From a virus, in the IMG/VR virus record IMGVR_UViG_3300004770_000032, positions 1 to 45,866 of that record: a DNA stretch of 45,866 nt, one strand, 5' to 3'. Both the position numbers and the translations under genes were made by a program. The notes beneath the pieces were generated by a model, which saw only the letters and a program-made list of their open reading frames with translations, was not told the DNA's origin and ran no database searches. The number at the start of each line of letters is the position of its first letter. Positions within the stretch are counted from its first letter, which is position 1. Positions 8,302 through 14,862 of the stretch are shown here, one piece after another.

Positions 8302-8553
8302 ATGAATACAACCTCAGTAAAAATATTGGCTCTATTAGTAGCTTTTGGATCAGGCATATTTGCCCACAACTTTTATTTTAAACCTAGCAAAGATTTGGTT
8401 AAGCTTGAAGTTACTAAATCAGGACAGTTCGTCATCAGGGATGGTCATATTTACGAGCTGAACGAGCTTGAAGTGGCTGCAAAACCTACTTCATTACCAG
8501 ATTATAGTGAAGGTGCTTCTCAGTCATACCATTTACCAACAGGACGTAAATAA
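8302..8553 (+). CDS. Small membrane-anchored or exported protein
   Basis: An 83-residue protein whose residues 1-23 form one hydrophobic segment (KILALLVAFGSGIFAHNFYF) after a short polar start, either a signal anchor or an uncleaved signal. The rest is soluble and would face the periplasm if N-in. No family is recognised. A GGAG site lies eight bases before the ATG. Its last base is the first base of the next gene (TAATG), so the two are translationally coupled. Similar small inner-membrane proteins in phages can block superinfection, but nothing here proves that. Confidence 0.65.
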   Translation: MNTTSVKILALLVAFGSGIFAHNFYFKPSKDLVKLEVTKSGQFVIRDGHIYELNELEVAAKPTSLPDYSEGASQSYHLPTGRK

Positions 8554-8765
8554 TGAATACTCCAAATTTAAGTTTATTAAGAGAACGCCTGCAACAAGAA
8601 ATACAAACCTTGCAATCCGGTGAGACTAGCATTAATCAGGGTAAGGTGGTGTCGAATCTTGCTAATGCCGTGATTAATAGTGTATTAGCTGAAATCATGG
8701 CGACTAAGGCATTACCTGATAACCCAAACAAGGCTATTGAACATGACTACATTGATATTGAGTAA
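8553..8765 (+). CDS. Small hypothetical protein, helical
   Basis: A 70-residue, probably all-helical protein (RERLQQEIQTLQSGE then KVVSNLANAVINSVLAEIMA). No domain is recognised. It starts on the stop codon of the membrane protein and its tail overlaps the repeat-protein gene in another frame. The pattern resembles small phage proteins co-expressed with early accessory genes. Coding is supported by tight coupling with neighbours. Confidence 0.55.
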   Translation: MNTPNLSLLRERLQQEIQTLQSGETSINQGKVVSNLANAVINSVLAEIMATKALPDNPNKAIEHDYIDIE

Positions 8766-9114
8766 AAAGGAAAAGATTAAGGCGGATAGGGATAGATATC
8801 ACGCAGCTAATTCTGAAAAGATTAAGGCTAGCATGGCTAGATATCAAGCAGCTAATTCTGAAAAGATTAAGGCGTATATGGCTAGATATCAAGCAGCTAA
8901 TTCTGAAAAGATTAAGGCGTATAAGGCTAAATACATAGCAGCTAATCCTTCATCTAGTATTTTTAACAACATACAAAAAAAATACAACGTACCAAGATCA
9001 GAACTAAACAATCTAATCCCACAAGACCTGATTGACGTTAAGATTTTACAATTAACCCTGCACCGATTAATCAAAGAAAAAGGATGGAATAATGTGCCAG
9101 CACGAATGGGATAA
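8743..9114 (+). CDS. Repeat protein with four 15-residue units
   Basis: About 123 residues. Four tandem units of the form EKIKAxxARYxAANS occupy residues about 10-69 and are followed by a distinct C-terminal region (QKKYNVPRSELNNLIPQDL...LHRLIKEKG). Lysine/arginine-rich 'AYRAANPEKI'-type repeats are often found ahead of HNH or related nuclease domains in phage and bacterial proteins, so it may be a DNA-binding fragment of such a protein; no nuclease residues remain visible. The ATG at 8743 lies inside the previous gene; TTG at 8737 or 8758 is an alternative. The units are near-identical in DNA, a sign of recent duplication. Confidence 0.6.
   Translation: MTTLILSKKEKIKADRDRYHAANSEKIKASMARYQAANSEKIKAYMARYQAANSEKIKAYKAKYIAANPSSSIFNNIQKKYNVPRSELNNLIPQDLIDVKILQLTLHRLIKEKGWNNVPARMG
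8770..8949 (+). repeat. Four tandem 45-bp coding repeats
   Basis: Units begin at 8770, 8815, 8860 and 8905, each starting GAAAAGATTAAGGC and ending GCAGCTAATTC or similar. The two central units differ at only a few bases. They keep the reading frame, so copy number can change without breaking the protein. Confidence 0.85.
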
Positions 9115-9412
9115 CCAAGAGGACGAATTTATGTCTGAATATACTCCGAAACAACAAAAACATCAGGCACTAGCCGATGTGATTATGGCTAACATAGTTT
9201 CAAACTTTCAAGATGACGCAACAGAAGTAATGCGCATCTTGGCTAATAATATTCGCCAGATGGAAAAAGGTGAGCGTGATGGCGAGTGTTTAATAGCTGT
9301 TATTGATGGTGCTATTAGCGCACCATTTGATAAGCAGCACGATCCCTGCAACCGTTGGATCATTGATGCTATTTATGCCGAGTCTTTGGCTATGGCGGAG
9401 TTAAACTTATGA
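9092..9412 (+). CDS. Hypothetical phage protein
   Basis: A 106-residue protein of unknown function, mixed helical (KHQALADVIMANIVSNF, TEVMRILANNIRQME) with a DAIYAESLAMAELNL tail. Two starts are possible: ATG 9092, with AAGGA eight bases upstream and overlapping the repeat gene, or ATG 9131 (MSEYTPKQQ), with GAGGA upstream. The first is given; the second would give 93 residues. Its last bases overlap the next start (ATGA type). Confidence 0.6.
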   Translation: MCQHEWDNQEDEFMSEYTPKQQKHQALADVIMANIVSNFQDDATEVMRILANNIRQMEKGERDGECLIAVIDGAISAPFDKQHDPCNRWIIDAIYAESLAMAELNL

Positions 9413-9612
9413 TTATCAAAGTAAACGACATGGTTTTGGACGTTGAATGGAATCACCAGCCATACGAACCAGAGACATTAGAATACCCTGGTTGTCCAGA
9501 AAGCATCGAGGTAGATGGTGCTTATGTTGGCGGTATTAATATATTTAATGATTTGCCAGAATCATTAAAAGATAAGATTTCAGACATTTTATGGGATTTG
9601 GTATCAAAATGA
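9409..9612 (+). CDS. Small hypothetical protein
   Basis: A 67-residue acidic protein with a beta-rich first half (MIIKVNDMVLDVEWNHQPYEPE) and a helical tail (LPESLKDKISDILWDLVS). The look is of a phage protein carrying a conserved 'EYPGCPESIEVDG' turn, but no function is known to me. Its ATG overlaps the previous stop and its end overlaps the next gene. Confidence 0.6.
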   Translation: MIIKVNDMVLDVEWNHQPYEPETLEYPGCPESIEVDGAYVGGINIFNDLPESLKDKISDILWDLVSK

Positions 9613-10055
9613 GCGAAATAGCACAAAGAGCAAATAAAAAGCACTACGAAAAAAACAAACAAGCGATTCGCGTTAAAAACGCTGGTCATATTGCAAACAG
9701 ACGATTTGCAGAAAAAAATGGCTACATAACTCGAACACAAGCCGCTGTCTATTTAAATATAACAGCACATCAAATTGCTAACATAATTAAAAGCAAGAAC
9801 GCTGTAGGGAGTATTTGCGCATACACTAATGAAATGGGCATTACTTTTTTCACTGAAAATGGGCTTGAGGAATGGATGGCTTTAAACAAAGCCTATTATG
9901 CGGGACTAAAGAAGTTGGAAGCTCCAACTATAACATTTTCAAAAAGCTTTATGCTGATAGTTGAATTTATGAGAGCCAATGCAGGTCTTTATATAAAAAC
10001 AGCCAAGCTTTTAAAACTTAAAGAAAAAGAATTACTTTATAAAAGGTATGCGTGA
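9609..10055 (+). CDS. Putative helix-turn-helix DNA-binding protein
   Basis: About 148 residues from ATG 9609 (MSEIAQRANKKHYEKNKQ), chosen over an earlier in-frame ATG at 9591 because it overlaps the previous stop (AATGAG). A basic N-terminus is followed by YITRTQAAVYLNITAHQIANII, which reads as a winged or excisionase-like helix-turn-helix (TRTQAAVYLNI, turn, AHQIANIIKS). A second helical region (SKSFMLIVEFMRANAGL) ends the protein. It may regulate the accessory operon or help DNA rearrangement; that is inference. The stop overlaps the next start as TGATG. Confidence 0.6.
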   Translation: MSEIAQRANKKHYEKNKQAIRVKNAGHIANRRFAEKNGYITRTQAAVYLNITAHQIANIIKSKNAVGSICAYTNEMGITFFTENGLEEWMALNKAYYAGLKKLEAPTITFSKSFMLIVEFMRANAGLYIKTAKLLKLKEKELLYKRYA

Positions 10056-10339
10056 TGAGTAAAAAAGTAGAATTTTTAGCTACAAAGTACGGGATAACAG
10101 CTTTAAGTAATGACAATTTAAGCTTGTTTGTGTCGGAAATCTATAACGATGGTTATCATGACGGCAAAGCTTTTAAAGAAAGATACATGACTGTCCGCGA
10201 CCAATTTGCATCTTCGGCTATGCAAGGATTAATGTCAGCAGACCCTGAAAGTAGATGGAGTTATGAAGAATGCGCTAAATACGCCTATAAACAAGCAGAC
10301 GCAATGCTTACAGCAAGAGAGGTTGGTGATGACAACTAA
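10055..10339 (+). CDS. Small hypothetical phage protein
   Basis: A 94-residue protein from ATG 10055 (MSKKVEFLATKYG); a GTG at 10052 is in frame directly before it. The C-terminal half FASSAMQGLMSADP...YAYKQADAML resembles a short module frequent in small phage proteins, typically written as '..alqGllas....a..ay.iAdaML'. Function unknown. AAAAGG lies ahead of the start within the previous gene. The next gene starts inside its last codons. Confidence 0.6.
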   Translation: MSKKVEFLATKYGITALSNDNLSLFVSEIYNDGYHDGKAFKERYMTVRDQFASSAMQGLMSADPESRWSYEECAKYAYKQADAMLTAREVGDDN

Positions 10340-10487
10340 ATTTAAGGATGGTTACTACTTTTCCTGCCAACTATTAAAACTAGGAATTACGCAAAAAGAA
10401 ATTGAAGATCAAGCGAATAATCCTTTTGATTTTGATGATTTTGATAGAGGAATGCTTGCTAGATTGATGGAGTGCGATGATGAGTAG
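10329..10487 (+). CDS. Very small acidic protein
   Basis: A 52-residue protein (MTTKFKDGYYFSCQLLKLG...DFDRGMLARLMECDDE). ATG 10329 is preferred over an in-frame ATG at 10263 because GAGAGG lies six bases upstream and the start overlaps the previous stop, as elsewhere in this operon. No family is recognised; the acidic C-terminus could be a protein-contact surface. Confidence 0.5.
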   Translation: MTTKFKDGYYFSCQLLKLGITQKEIEDQANNPFDFDDFDRGMLARLMECDDE

Positions 10488-10884
10488 TCCAGAAAGAGAG
10501 TTACTAAAAAATGCTTCGGATATATTAAAACATCTTAATTATGACGATGACCTTATAGCAAATGGAGTTATATGGAAAATTGAAAAACTACTCGCTCAAC
10601 CTGAGTTAGAAAATAATATAGTGTGTTGGGGTAGTTTTGATTTAGGTGGTAAATGTGTAGGAACACATGATACAAGACGTTTAGCGGCACAAATTCAAGG
10701 AGGTAATGAGATATTGCCACTTTACCTTAAGCAAGAACCTAGAGAGCCGTTGAGTGATGAAGAACTAAGCACACTTGCAACCGATGATCTTTATGACTGC
10801 ACATACACAACAACGGTATTTGCTTATAAAGAGTATGCAAGAAAAATAGAAAAAGCATATGGTATTGGAGTAGATGATGAGTAA
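10480..10884 (+). CDS. LLAQPE/REPLSDE family phage protein, full-length copy
   Basis: A 134-residue member of a modular family repeated four times in this operon. An N-terminal helical module (SSPERELLKNA ... IEKLLAQPE) is joined to a middle segment and a C-terminal module (EPREPLSDEELSTLA...ARKIEKAYGIG). Proteins of this build are common in phages of Gammaproteobacteria, where they are of unknown role; many carry a DUF551-like or similar middle part. Start 10480 has GGAG seven bases upstream; an ATG three bases earlier is less well spaced. It overlaps both neighbours by a few bases. Confidence 0.6.
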   Translation: MSSPERELLKNASDILKHLNYDDDLIANGVIWKIEKLLAQPELENNIVCWGSFDLGGKCVGTHDTRRLAAQIQGGNEILPLYLKQEPREPLSDEELSTLATDDLYDCTYTTTVFAYKEYARKIEKAYGIGVDDE

Positions 10885-11119
10885 AGAAAGAGAGTTGTTG
10901 AGAAGGGTGATTGATGGAGGGGGTTCTTACAATGCTATGGAGTCGCTGGATAAAGAAATTGAAGAGTTTCTCGCCCAACCTGAGCATTTATCTCCGATTG
11001 AAAAACACGAAACCTTTTTAAAAAGTTTAATAGAAAATAATGGTGAGGGATTAAAAGAATTAAAAGCATTTGACATAGAAACATACAATAAACTAAAAGA
11101 GGTTTTTGGAAATGAATAA
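10877..11119 (+). CDS. LLAQPE family protein, short copy without REPLSDE module
   Basis: An 80-residue paralogue: SKERELLRRVIDGG ... IEEFLAQPEH matches the N-terminal module of its neighbours, but the C-terminal REPLSDE...GIG part is replaced by an unrelated helical tail (EKHETFLKSLIENNGEGLKELKAF). ATG 10877 has GGAG six bases upstream and overlaps the preceding stop. This looks like a module swap or partial duplication rather than a broken gene, since the frame is open and coupled on both sides. Confidence 0.55.
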   Translation: MSKERELLRRVIDGGGSYNAMESLDKEIEEFLAQPEHLSPIEKHETFLKSLIENNGEGLKELKAFDIETYNKLKEVFGNE

Positions 11120-11489
11120 AGAAAGAGAGTTGTTGAAAAAGATTTGGGAAGATTTAGATGGTGATAGAGATAATTACAATTTATTATGCGAGGAGATAGA
11201 AGAACTACTCGCCCAACCTGAACAGACTGAGCAAGAGCCTGTTGGTATTGTAACAACGATTGGAGGCTACCCAGACGACTCTGAGCATACAGTTAAATTG
11301 GCATGTAGACATGGAGACATAAAGAACGGGGATTTGCTCTACACATCACCACAAAAGCGTGAGCCTTTGAGTGAAGATAAACTTGATGTGCTTGCTGAGG
11401 CTCGTATAACAGATGAGGGTTTTGCAGGATATTATGCTGGTTTTAGAGATGCAGAAAAGCATCACGGTATAACTGGAGCAACAAAATGA
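11112..11489 (+). CDS. LLAQPE/REPLSDE family phage protein
   Basis: A 125-residue paralogue: NKERELLKKIWEDL ... IEELLAQPEQ, then a middle segment ending in GDLLYTSPQ and the C-terminal module KREPLSEDKLDVLAEARI ... DAEKHHGI. The 'LLYTSP.KREPLS' joint is characteristic of many phage hypothetical proteins. The start ATG overlaps the previous stop (ATGAATAA), and the end overlaps the hexapeptide-repeat gene by four bases. Role unknown. Confidence 0.62.
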   Translation: MNKERELLKKIWEDLDGDRDNYNLLCEEIEELLAQPEQTEQEPVGIVTTIGGYPDDSEHTVKLACRHGDIKNGDLLYTSPQKREPLSEDKLDVLAEARITDEGFAGYYAGFRDAEKHHGITGATK

Positions 11490-12157
11490 CTGAATTTTTT
11501 GATTTTAAAGATGGGAATGGATTAGTTCCAGCACACCGCCATATTAATGGCGGTGGATGGGTAGCTGAAAGTGTAACGGTAGAAAAATCAGCTTTTATTG
11601 ACATCAATGCTCGTGTGTCTGGCGAAGCTCGTGTGTCTGGCGAAGCTCGTGTGTATGGCGATGCTCGTGTGTCTGGCAATGCTCGTGTGTCTGGCGAAGC
11701 TCGTGTGTATGGCAATGCTTGGGTGTATGGCGATGCTCGTGTGTCTGGCAATGCTCATGTGTCTGGCGAAGCTCGTGTGTATGGCAATGCTTGGGTGTAT
11801 GGCGAAGCTCGTGTGTATGGCGATGCTCGTGTGTCTGGCAATGCTCATGTGTCTGGCGAAGCTCGTGTGTATGGCAATGCTTGGGTGTATGGCGAAGCTC
11901 GTGTGTATGGCGAAGCTCGTGTGTATGGCAATGCTCAGGTGTATGGCTATGCTCATGTGGAAAAATCACCCATTAACATAATAGGTATTGAATACAACAT
12001 AACAATCTATACAGACTTAGCACAAGTGGGTTGCAAGTTATACAGTATTGAAAAATGGAAAAAGTTTACTGCTGATGAAGTAGCTGAAATGGATGGCGAA
12101 AAAGCAATTAACTTTTTCCCTAAATTGTTGGCAATATTTTCAGCACTAGGACTATAG
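11486..12157 (+). CDS. Hexapeptide-repeat left-handed beta-helix protein
   Basis: A 223-residue protein in three parts. Residues 1-41 (EFFDFKDGNGLVPAHRHINGG then GWVAESVTVEKSAFID) are a lead-in seen in other phage hexapeptide proteins. Residues about 42-155 hold 19 uninterrupted hexapeptides of the type A-[RHWQ]-V-[SY]-G-[EDN]. Val at every third position and Gly two residues on would stack as a left-handed beta helix. A tail of about 68 residues (IGIEYNITIYTDLAQ ... FFPKLLAIFSALGL) follows. Hexapeptide proteins are often trimeric acyltransferases, but no catalytic histidine loop is seen, so a structural or binding role is as likely. It sits between two LLAQPE paralogues, overlapping the upstream one. 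Confidence 0.75.
   Translation: MTEFFDFKDGNGLVPAHRHINGGGWVAESVTVEKSAFIDINARVSGEARVSGEARVYGDARVSGNARVSGEARVYGNAWVYGDARVSGNAHVSGEARVYGNAWVYGEARVYGDARVSGNAHVSGEARVYGNAWVYGEARVYGEARVYGNAQVYGYAHVEKSPINIIGIEYNITIYTDLAQVGCKLYSIEKWKKFTADEVAEMDGEKAINFFPKLLAIFSALGL
11609..11950 (+). repeat. 19 tandem 18-bp repeats coding for hexapeptides
   Basis: The unit is GCTCGTGTGTCTGGCGAA with small variations. Units 4-7 form a block of four, and units 8-12 and 13-17 are near-copies of each other as five-unit, 90-bp blocks, so expansion occurred at two levels. Long stretches are open in other frames on both strands because the unit has no stop codon; those are not genes. Confidence 0.95.
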
Positions 12158-12167
12158 GAGAAACACA

Positions 12168-12476
12168 ATGAATAAAGACCTACTCGCCCAACCTGAGCAT
12201 ATTGCTGATGTTGGGAATATGGTTAAGCAAGAGCTATTTAAACCCGACTGGGCTAATTACCGTCAGGGAGTAGAGGATTCAAAACGAGAGCCTTTGAGTG
12301 ATGAAAGACTGCGAGATTTAAGTAATTCAATTCATGCTCACCCTGATTTTGAAAATGTCTCAGTATGGCAAGTTTTTTATATAGCTAGATTAATCGAAAA
12401 AGCACGCGGTATTGGAGATGGGGAAGAAAACTTTCATGAACGATTAAAGGAAGATTTGGAGAGATTAGATGAGTAG
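12168..12476 (+). CDS. LLAQPE/REPLSDE family protein with shortened N-terminus
   Basis: A 102-residue paralogue beginning MNKDLLAQPEH: the ERELLK helix present in the other copies is missing, as if deleted between MNK and LLAQPE. The C-terminal module is complete (SKREPLSDERLRDLSNSI ... ARLIEKARGIG) and is followed by an extra acidic helix. The ATG has AGGAG upstream. The gene downstream starts inside its last codons. Confidence 0.6.
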   Translation: MNKDLLAQPEHIADVGNMVKQELFKPDWANYRQGVEDSKREPLSDERLRDLSNSIHAHPDFENVSVWQVFYIARLIEKARGIGDGEENFHERLKEDLERLDE

Positions 12477-12645
12477 TTTGGAGAAATTAATACATAACGG
12501 GCAGTGGGAAGCGTACTTCAAGAGCAAAGAAGTTAAAAGCTTTATAGCTGAAATGCGTAGACTAGATAGAATGGGCAGGGCTGTTGGCTATAGTAATGAA
12601 ATGCAAAGACTATCAACAAAAGATATATTAGGAAGTAGGAAATGA
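12469..12645 (+). CDS. Small basic hypothetical protein (58 aa)
   Basis: ATG 12469 begins MSSLEKLIHNGQWEAYF and runs 58 codons to TGA at 12643. The middle is basic and helical (FIAEMRRLDRMGRAVGYSNEM). GGAGAG lies a few bases before the start. It overlaps the previous gene by eight bases and the next by four (ATGA), the same coupling as the rest of the operon, which is the main reason to believe it. No family recognised. Confidence 0.55.
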   Translation: MSSLEKLIHNGQWEAYFKSKEVKSFIAEMRRLDRMGRAVGYSNEMQRLSTKDILGSRK

Positions 12646-12806
12646 AACTTTATGAGCTATCAAGAGACACGCGGTTTACGATAAACGGAGATGAGTCTAA
12701 AACCGTTTTTTGCTTTGACCATATAGATGGCGCGTATAGCGTGTGCTATTTAGGCGATGCAACGGTGCATTTATCAGCTAATACAGAGGTTGAAGAAATA
12801 AAATGA
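12642..12806 (+). CDS. Small phage protein of the 'DTRFxINGDE' type (54 aa)
   Basis: A 54-residue protein, MKLYELSRDTRFTINGDE followed by FDHIDGAYSVCYLGDATVHL and a TEVEEIK end. It resembles a small, widespread, probably beta-barrel phage protein with the pattern 'LPRDTRFRINGDE...F.HIDGAYS.C...G.VVHL...TEVE'. Its function is unknown to me. It overlaps both neighbours by four bases (ATGA). The match to a recurrent pattern makes it more certain than its size suggests. Confidence 0.7.
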   Translation: MKLYELSRDTRFTINGDESKTVFCFDHIDGAYSVCYLGDATVHLSANTEVEEIK

Positions 12807-13024
12807 AAAAATACACAGGTGTTATAACTTTTAAAATAGATATTGAAGCAATTGACAAAGAATCTGCTGAATACATAGCTATGCAAGCCTTGCCGCATCA
12901 TTTCGGCTTTATGGATGGTAAAGGTGGCTCAGGTAAGTTTTTGCGTGGATTATCGCCAGTAGTTTATGAAGAAGAAAACCCAGCGGACAAATTTAAAGAA
13001 ATACCTAAGTGGAATAAAAAATAA
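12803..13024 (+). CDS. Small hypothetical protein, last gene of the accessory operon
   Basis: A 73-residue protein with a beta strand, helix, strand order (YTGVITFKIDIEAIDKES then AEYIAMQALPHHFGF). An alternating strand followed by '..d.esAey.A.qa' is common in small phage proteins of unknown role. It ends in a lysine-rich tail just before the shared terminator. The start overlaps the preceding stop (ATGA). Confidence 0.55.
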   Translation: MKKYTGVITFKIDIEAIDKESAEYIAMQALPHHFGFMDGKGGSGKFLRGLSPVVYEEENPADKFKEIPKWNKK

Positions 13025-13057
13025 AAAAAAGGGCAGTCAAATTACTGCCCTTATAAC
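13023..13057. terminator. Bidirectional terminator between early and late operons
   Basis: GGGCAGT (13031-13037) pairs with ACTGCCC (13044-13050) over a six-base loop. On the minus strand the stem is followed by eight T (A8 on plus), making a strong terminator for late transcripts. On the plus strand the following TTATAACC is weaker. It separates convergent genes ending at 13024 and 13062. Confidence 0.85.
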
Positions 13058-13061
13058 CAAA

Positions 13062-13310
13062 TTACATTATTGGTTTAGCTGCATACATAGCTGTATCTGC
13101 CATGTCACCACCCATCAGGCCAACATTCATACCAGCGTTAAAAGCTTCTTTAGCTGCTATGTTCATTTCCGGCTCTATCATAGCTTTAATAGCCGCCATT
13201 TCTTCAACATCTGATGGATAAATTGTTTTGCTTGCCGTGACTATTTCTGAAACTAATGTATCTAGCCACTTTGGTTCTAAAGCAATAACATGCTTAATTA
13301 ATACTTTCAT
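13062..13310 (-). CDS. Small hypothetical protein at the end of the late strand
   Basis: An 82-residue protein starting MKVLIKHVIALEPKWLD. ATG 13310 has a perfect AGGAG six bases upstream; longer in-frame starts do not. Helices rich in Ala and Met (AAIKAMIEPEMNIAAKEAFN) fill the second half, ending in a Gly/Met-rich tail. No family is recognised. It partly overlaps the upstream gene's 3' end and is the last gene before the terminator. Confidence 0.55.
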   Translation of the reverse strand: MKVLIKHVIALEPKWLDTLVSEIVTASKTIYPSDVEEMAAIKAMIEPEMNIAAKEAFNAGMNVGLMGGDMADTAMYAAKPIM

Positions 13311-13668
13311 AATAACTCCTATAGCTCTTAAAAAACTGCTGTAAAGTAGACTTACCCTCATCAGTATGAATGTAATTATCAATAATAAAGTTATCTACAC
13401 CCCGAAGAACAGCTGGATTGCAAAGCCATTCACATTCTTCAGGGGTAAATAACATATTTATACATTCTATCGGTGAAAGCCGTTTAACTTCACTTATAAC
13501 CGGGGCAATGACAGTTAATTCACTTAACTTTTTAGCAACGCCTTTATTGATCATCTCCTGAATTGTTTCTAATGTAAACTGAGGTATCTCAGTAACACTA
13601 GGGGTTGTTAATTCAAGTATTCTAGCTTGGGTTGCTGCTAATTGTTGTTCAAGTGTTAAAACCGCCAT
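13294..13668 (-). CDS. Hypothetical protein
   Basis: A 124-residue protein beginning MAVLTLEQQLAATQARILEL, a likely coiled coil, followed by a helical region with RLSPIECINMLFTPEECEWL. GGTAGGT stands ahead of the ATG. It follows the Ala-rich gene and precedes the 82-residue gene with a short overlap, so the three probably form one unit from the promoter near 14750. Function not recognised; virion or morphogenesis roles are possible. Confidence 0.5.
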   Translation of the reverse strand: MAVLTLEQQLAATQARILELTTPSVTEIPQFTLETIQEMINKGVAKKLSELTVIAPVISEVKRLSPIECINMLFTPEECEWLCNPAVLRGVDNFIIDNYIHTDEGKSTLQQFFKSYRSYYESIN

Positions 13669-13704
13669 ATTACCTACCTTTTTTAAGTGAAATTAAACCA
13701 TACC

Positions 13705-14673
13705 TTAAGACTTTACGTTTGTTGCAGTTTGTCCAGAACCAATCATAGTACCTAAGTTTACTGTACTTTGAGTGTTATGCTGAACAGAAGTTAACAACTG
13801 AGTCAAAAGACCATTAGTAGTAATGGCTTGTTGTTGAGCTTGAGACTGAGCCACCGCTTGATTTACAGAAGTGTTTATTTCAATCCCACCTTTAGCAGTG
13901 TTTCTATCGCCAAGTAATTCAGCAATACGATTATCAGCAACTATAATCTGACGATTTAAAGCAGCATTATTTATACCTTCAATCATCGCACGAGTCTTAT
14001 CACCATCATTACCGATAGCAATTAAAGTATCATACTTAGCTTGAAGAACACCTAAACTAGCAGCAGCAGCATTATTAGCAGCTTGTGTAGCCAAAGCATT
14101 AGTAGTAGCTAACAAAGAAGCTGTATTAGCAGTTGCAGAAGCAATCACATTAGCAGCAGCGGTTGTAGTAGCGTTTACAGCTTCCCAACCAGTAGTATTG
14201 ATAGCCGCCACAATAGCAGCATTTTGAGTTGCAGAATCAGTTGAGATTCTGTTTATATCAGCTAAAATACTACCTTGACCTTGCAAATTAGCAATTTCAG
14301 CATTCAATGTTGCTAATTGACCAGCGTTTTGAGCAGCTGAAATTGAAGATTGTACTTGACCTTCAGCTTTCCAAATTTCGCCTTGTACACTACCTAATGT
14401 TTGACCATTAAGTGCAGTAGTTATTGCAGTATTAACATCAGCAGCAGTCAACACATGAGCGGCAGCGGCAGCTGTTGCAGCTCCATTATCATTATTAAAT
14501 AAACGAGGTAATAAAGCACCCACTAAAACAGCACCTAAAGCACCACCACCTAAACCCGTTGAATCAGTCATTGTATTGCCTCCTAAAATATTTGGAATCG
14601 CGTCAGAAAGAGCTTTCATAACGCTTGGATCTTTCAAAAGTCCACTTATACCTGTTGTATCAGCAACAGTCAT
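13705..14673 (-). CDS. Alanine-rich, low-complexity coiled protein
   Basis: A 322-residue protein. Residues about 35-60 are a Gly/Leu-rich stretch (STGLGGGALGAVLVGALL) that could touch a membrane. The rest is long Ala/Asn/Thr-rich helix (ATAAAAAHVLTAAD, TTTAAANVIASATANTASLL) with heptad character, ending with NTQSTVNLGTMIGSG. Such sequences suggest an extended helical, perhaps oligomeric structural or injected protein. No family is recognised. AGGAG lies eight bases before the ATG, and a minus-strand promoter and two hairpins lie just upstream, so it is probably strongly expressed on its own. Confidence 0.6.
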   Translation of the reverse strand: MTVADTTGISGLLKDPSVMKALSDAIPNILGGNTMTDSTGLGGGALGAVLVGALLPRLFNNDNGAATAAAAAHVLTAADVNTAITTALNGQTLGSVQGEIWKAEGQVQSSISAAQNAGQLATLNAEIANLQGQGSILADINRISTDSATQNAAIVAAINTTGWEAVNATTTAAANVIASATANTASLLATTNALATQAANNAAAASLGVLQAKYDTLIAIGNDGDKTRAMIEGINNAALNRQIIVADNRIAELLGDRNTAKGGIEINTSVNQAVAQSQAQQQAITTNGLLTQLLTSVQHNTQSTVNLGTMIGSGQTATNVKS

Positions 14674-14690
14674 AATTTTCTCCTAAAATA

Positions 14691-14734
14691 ACTAGCGTGT
14701 GCTAGTCGGCACATAGGGGTACTTTACCCCTATG
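14691..14734. promoter_or_regulatory. Two back-to-back palindromes in a divergent gap
   Basis: ACTAGC-GTGT-GCTAGT (14691-14706) and CATAGGGGT-acttt-ACCCCTATG (14712-14734, nine perfect pairs) sit in the 5' leader of the Ala-rich gene, downstream of its predicted promoter. Neither is followed by a T-run in either direction. They could be operators or, on the minus-strand mRNA, 5' stabilising hairpins. Confidence 0.6.
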
Positions 14735-14740
14735 GAGCAA

Positions 14741-14781
14741 ACTATACAGGGCTTGACTTTAATGTAAATTCGTAGTAATAC
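14741..14781. promoter_or_regulatory. Overlapping divergent promoters
   Basis: Plus strand: TTGACT (14753-14758) and TAATAC (14776-14781), 17-base spacer, facing the SleB gene. Minus strand: TTTACA (14768-14763) and TATAGT (14746-14741), 16-base spacer, facing the Ala-rich gene. The two overlap physically, so polymerase binding at one should compete with the other. Confidence 0.5.
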
Positions 14782-14817
14782 TTATATAACATCTATGTTG
14801 TGTGGATACAGGAGGTA

Positions 14818-14862
14818 TTGACGTTAAATAACTATTATGAGACCATACTTTATGAAAAATAA
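14818..14862 (+). CDS. Possible 14-codon leader peptide before the SleB gene
   Basis: The only strong ribosome site here, GGAGGT (14811-14816), is placed for a TTG at 14818, not for the hydrolase ATG 20 bases on. TTG opens MTLNNYYETILYEK and stops at TAA 14860-14862, immediately before an in-frame hydrolase ATG at 14864 (TAATATG). Stop-start coupling would let ribosomes re-initiate on the hydrolase. Inferred from spacing only. Confidence 0.3.
   Translation: MTLNNYYETILYEK

Noticed and set aside
8770-8949. CRISPR-like repeat array
   Set aside because: Units are contiguous, in frame and coding, with no variable spacers and no cas genes nearby. The same holds for the arrays at 11609 and 45801.
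10263-10328. Longer start for the small acidic gene (22 extra residues)
   Set aside because: It would overlap the upstream gene by 77 bases and has no ribosome site, while ATG 10329 has GAGAGG at good spacing.
11443-11981. Several long open frames on both strands across the hexapeptide array
   Set aside because: They exist because the 18-bp unit has no stop in any frame. They have cysteine/histidine-rich nonsense repeats, no ribosome sites, and are shadows of the 223-residue gene.
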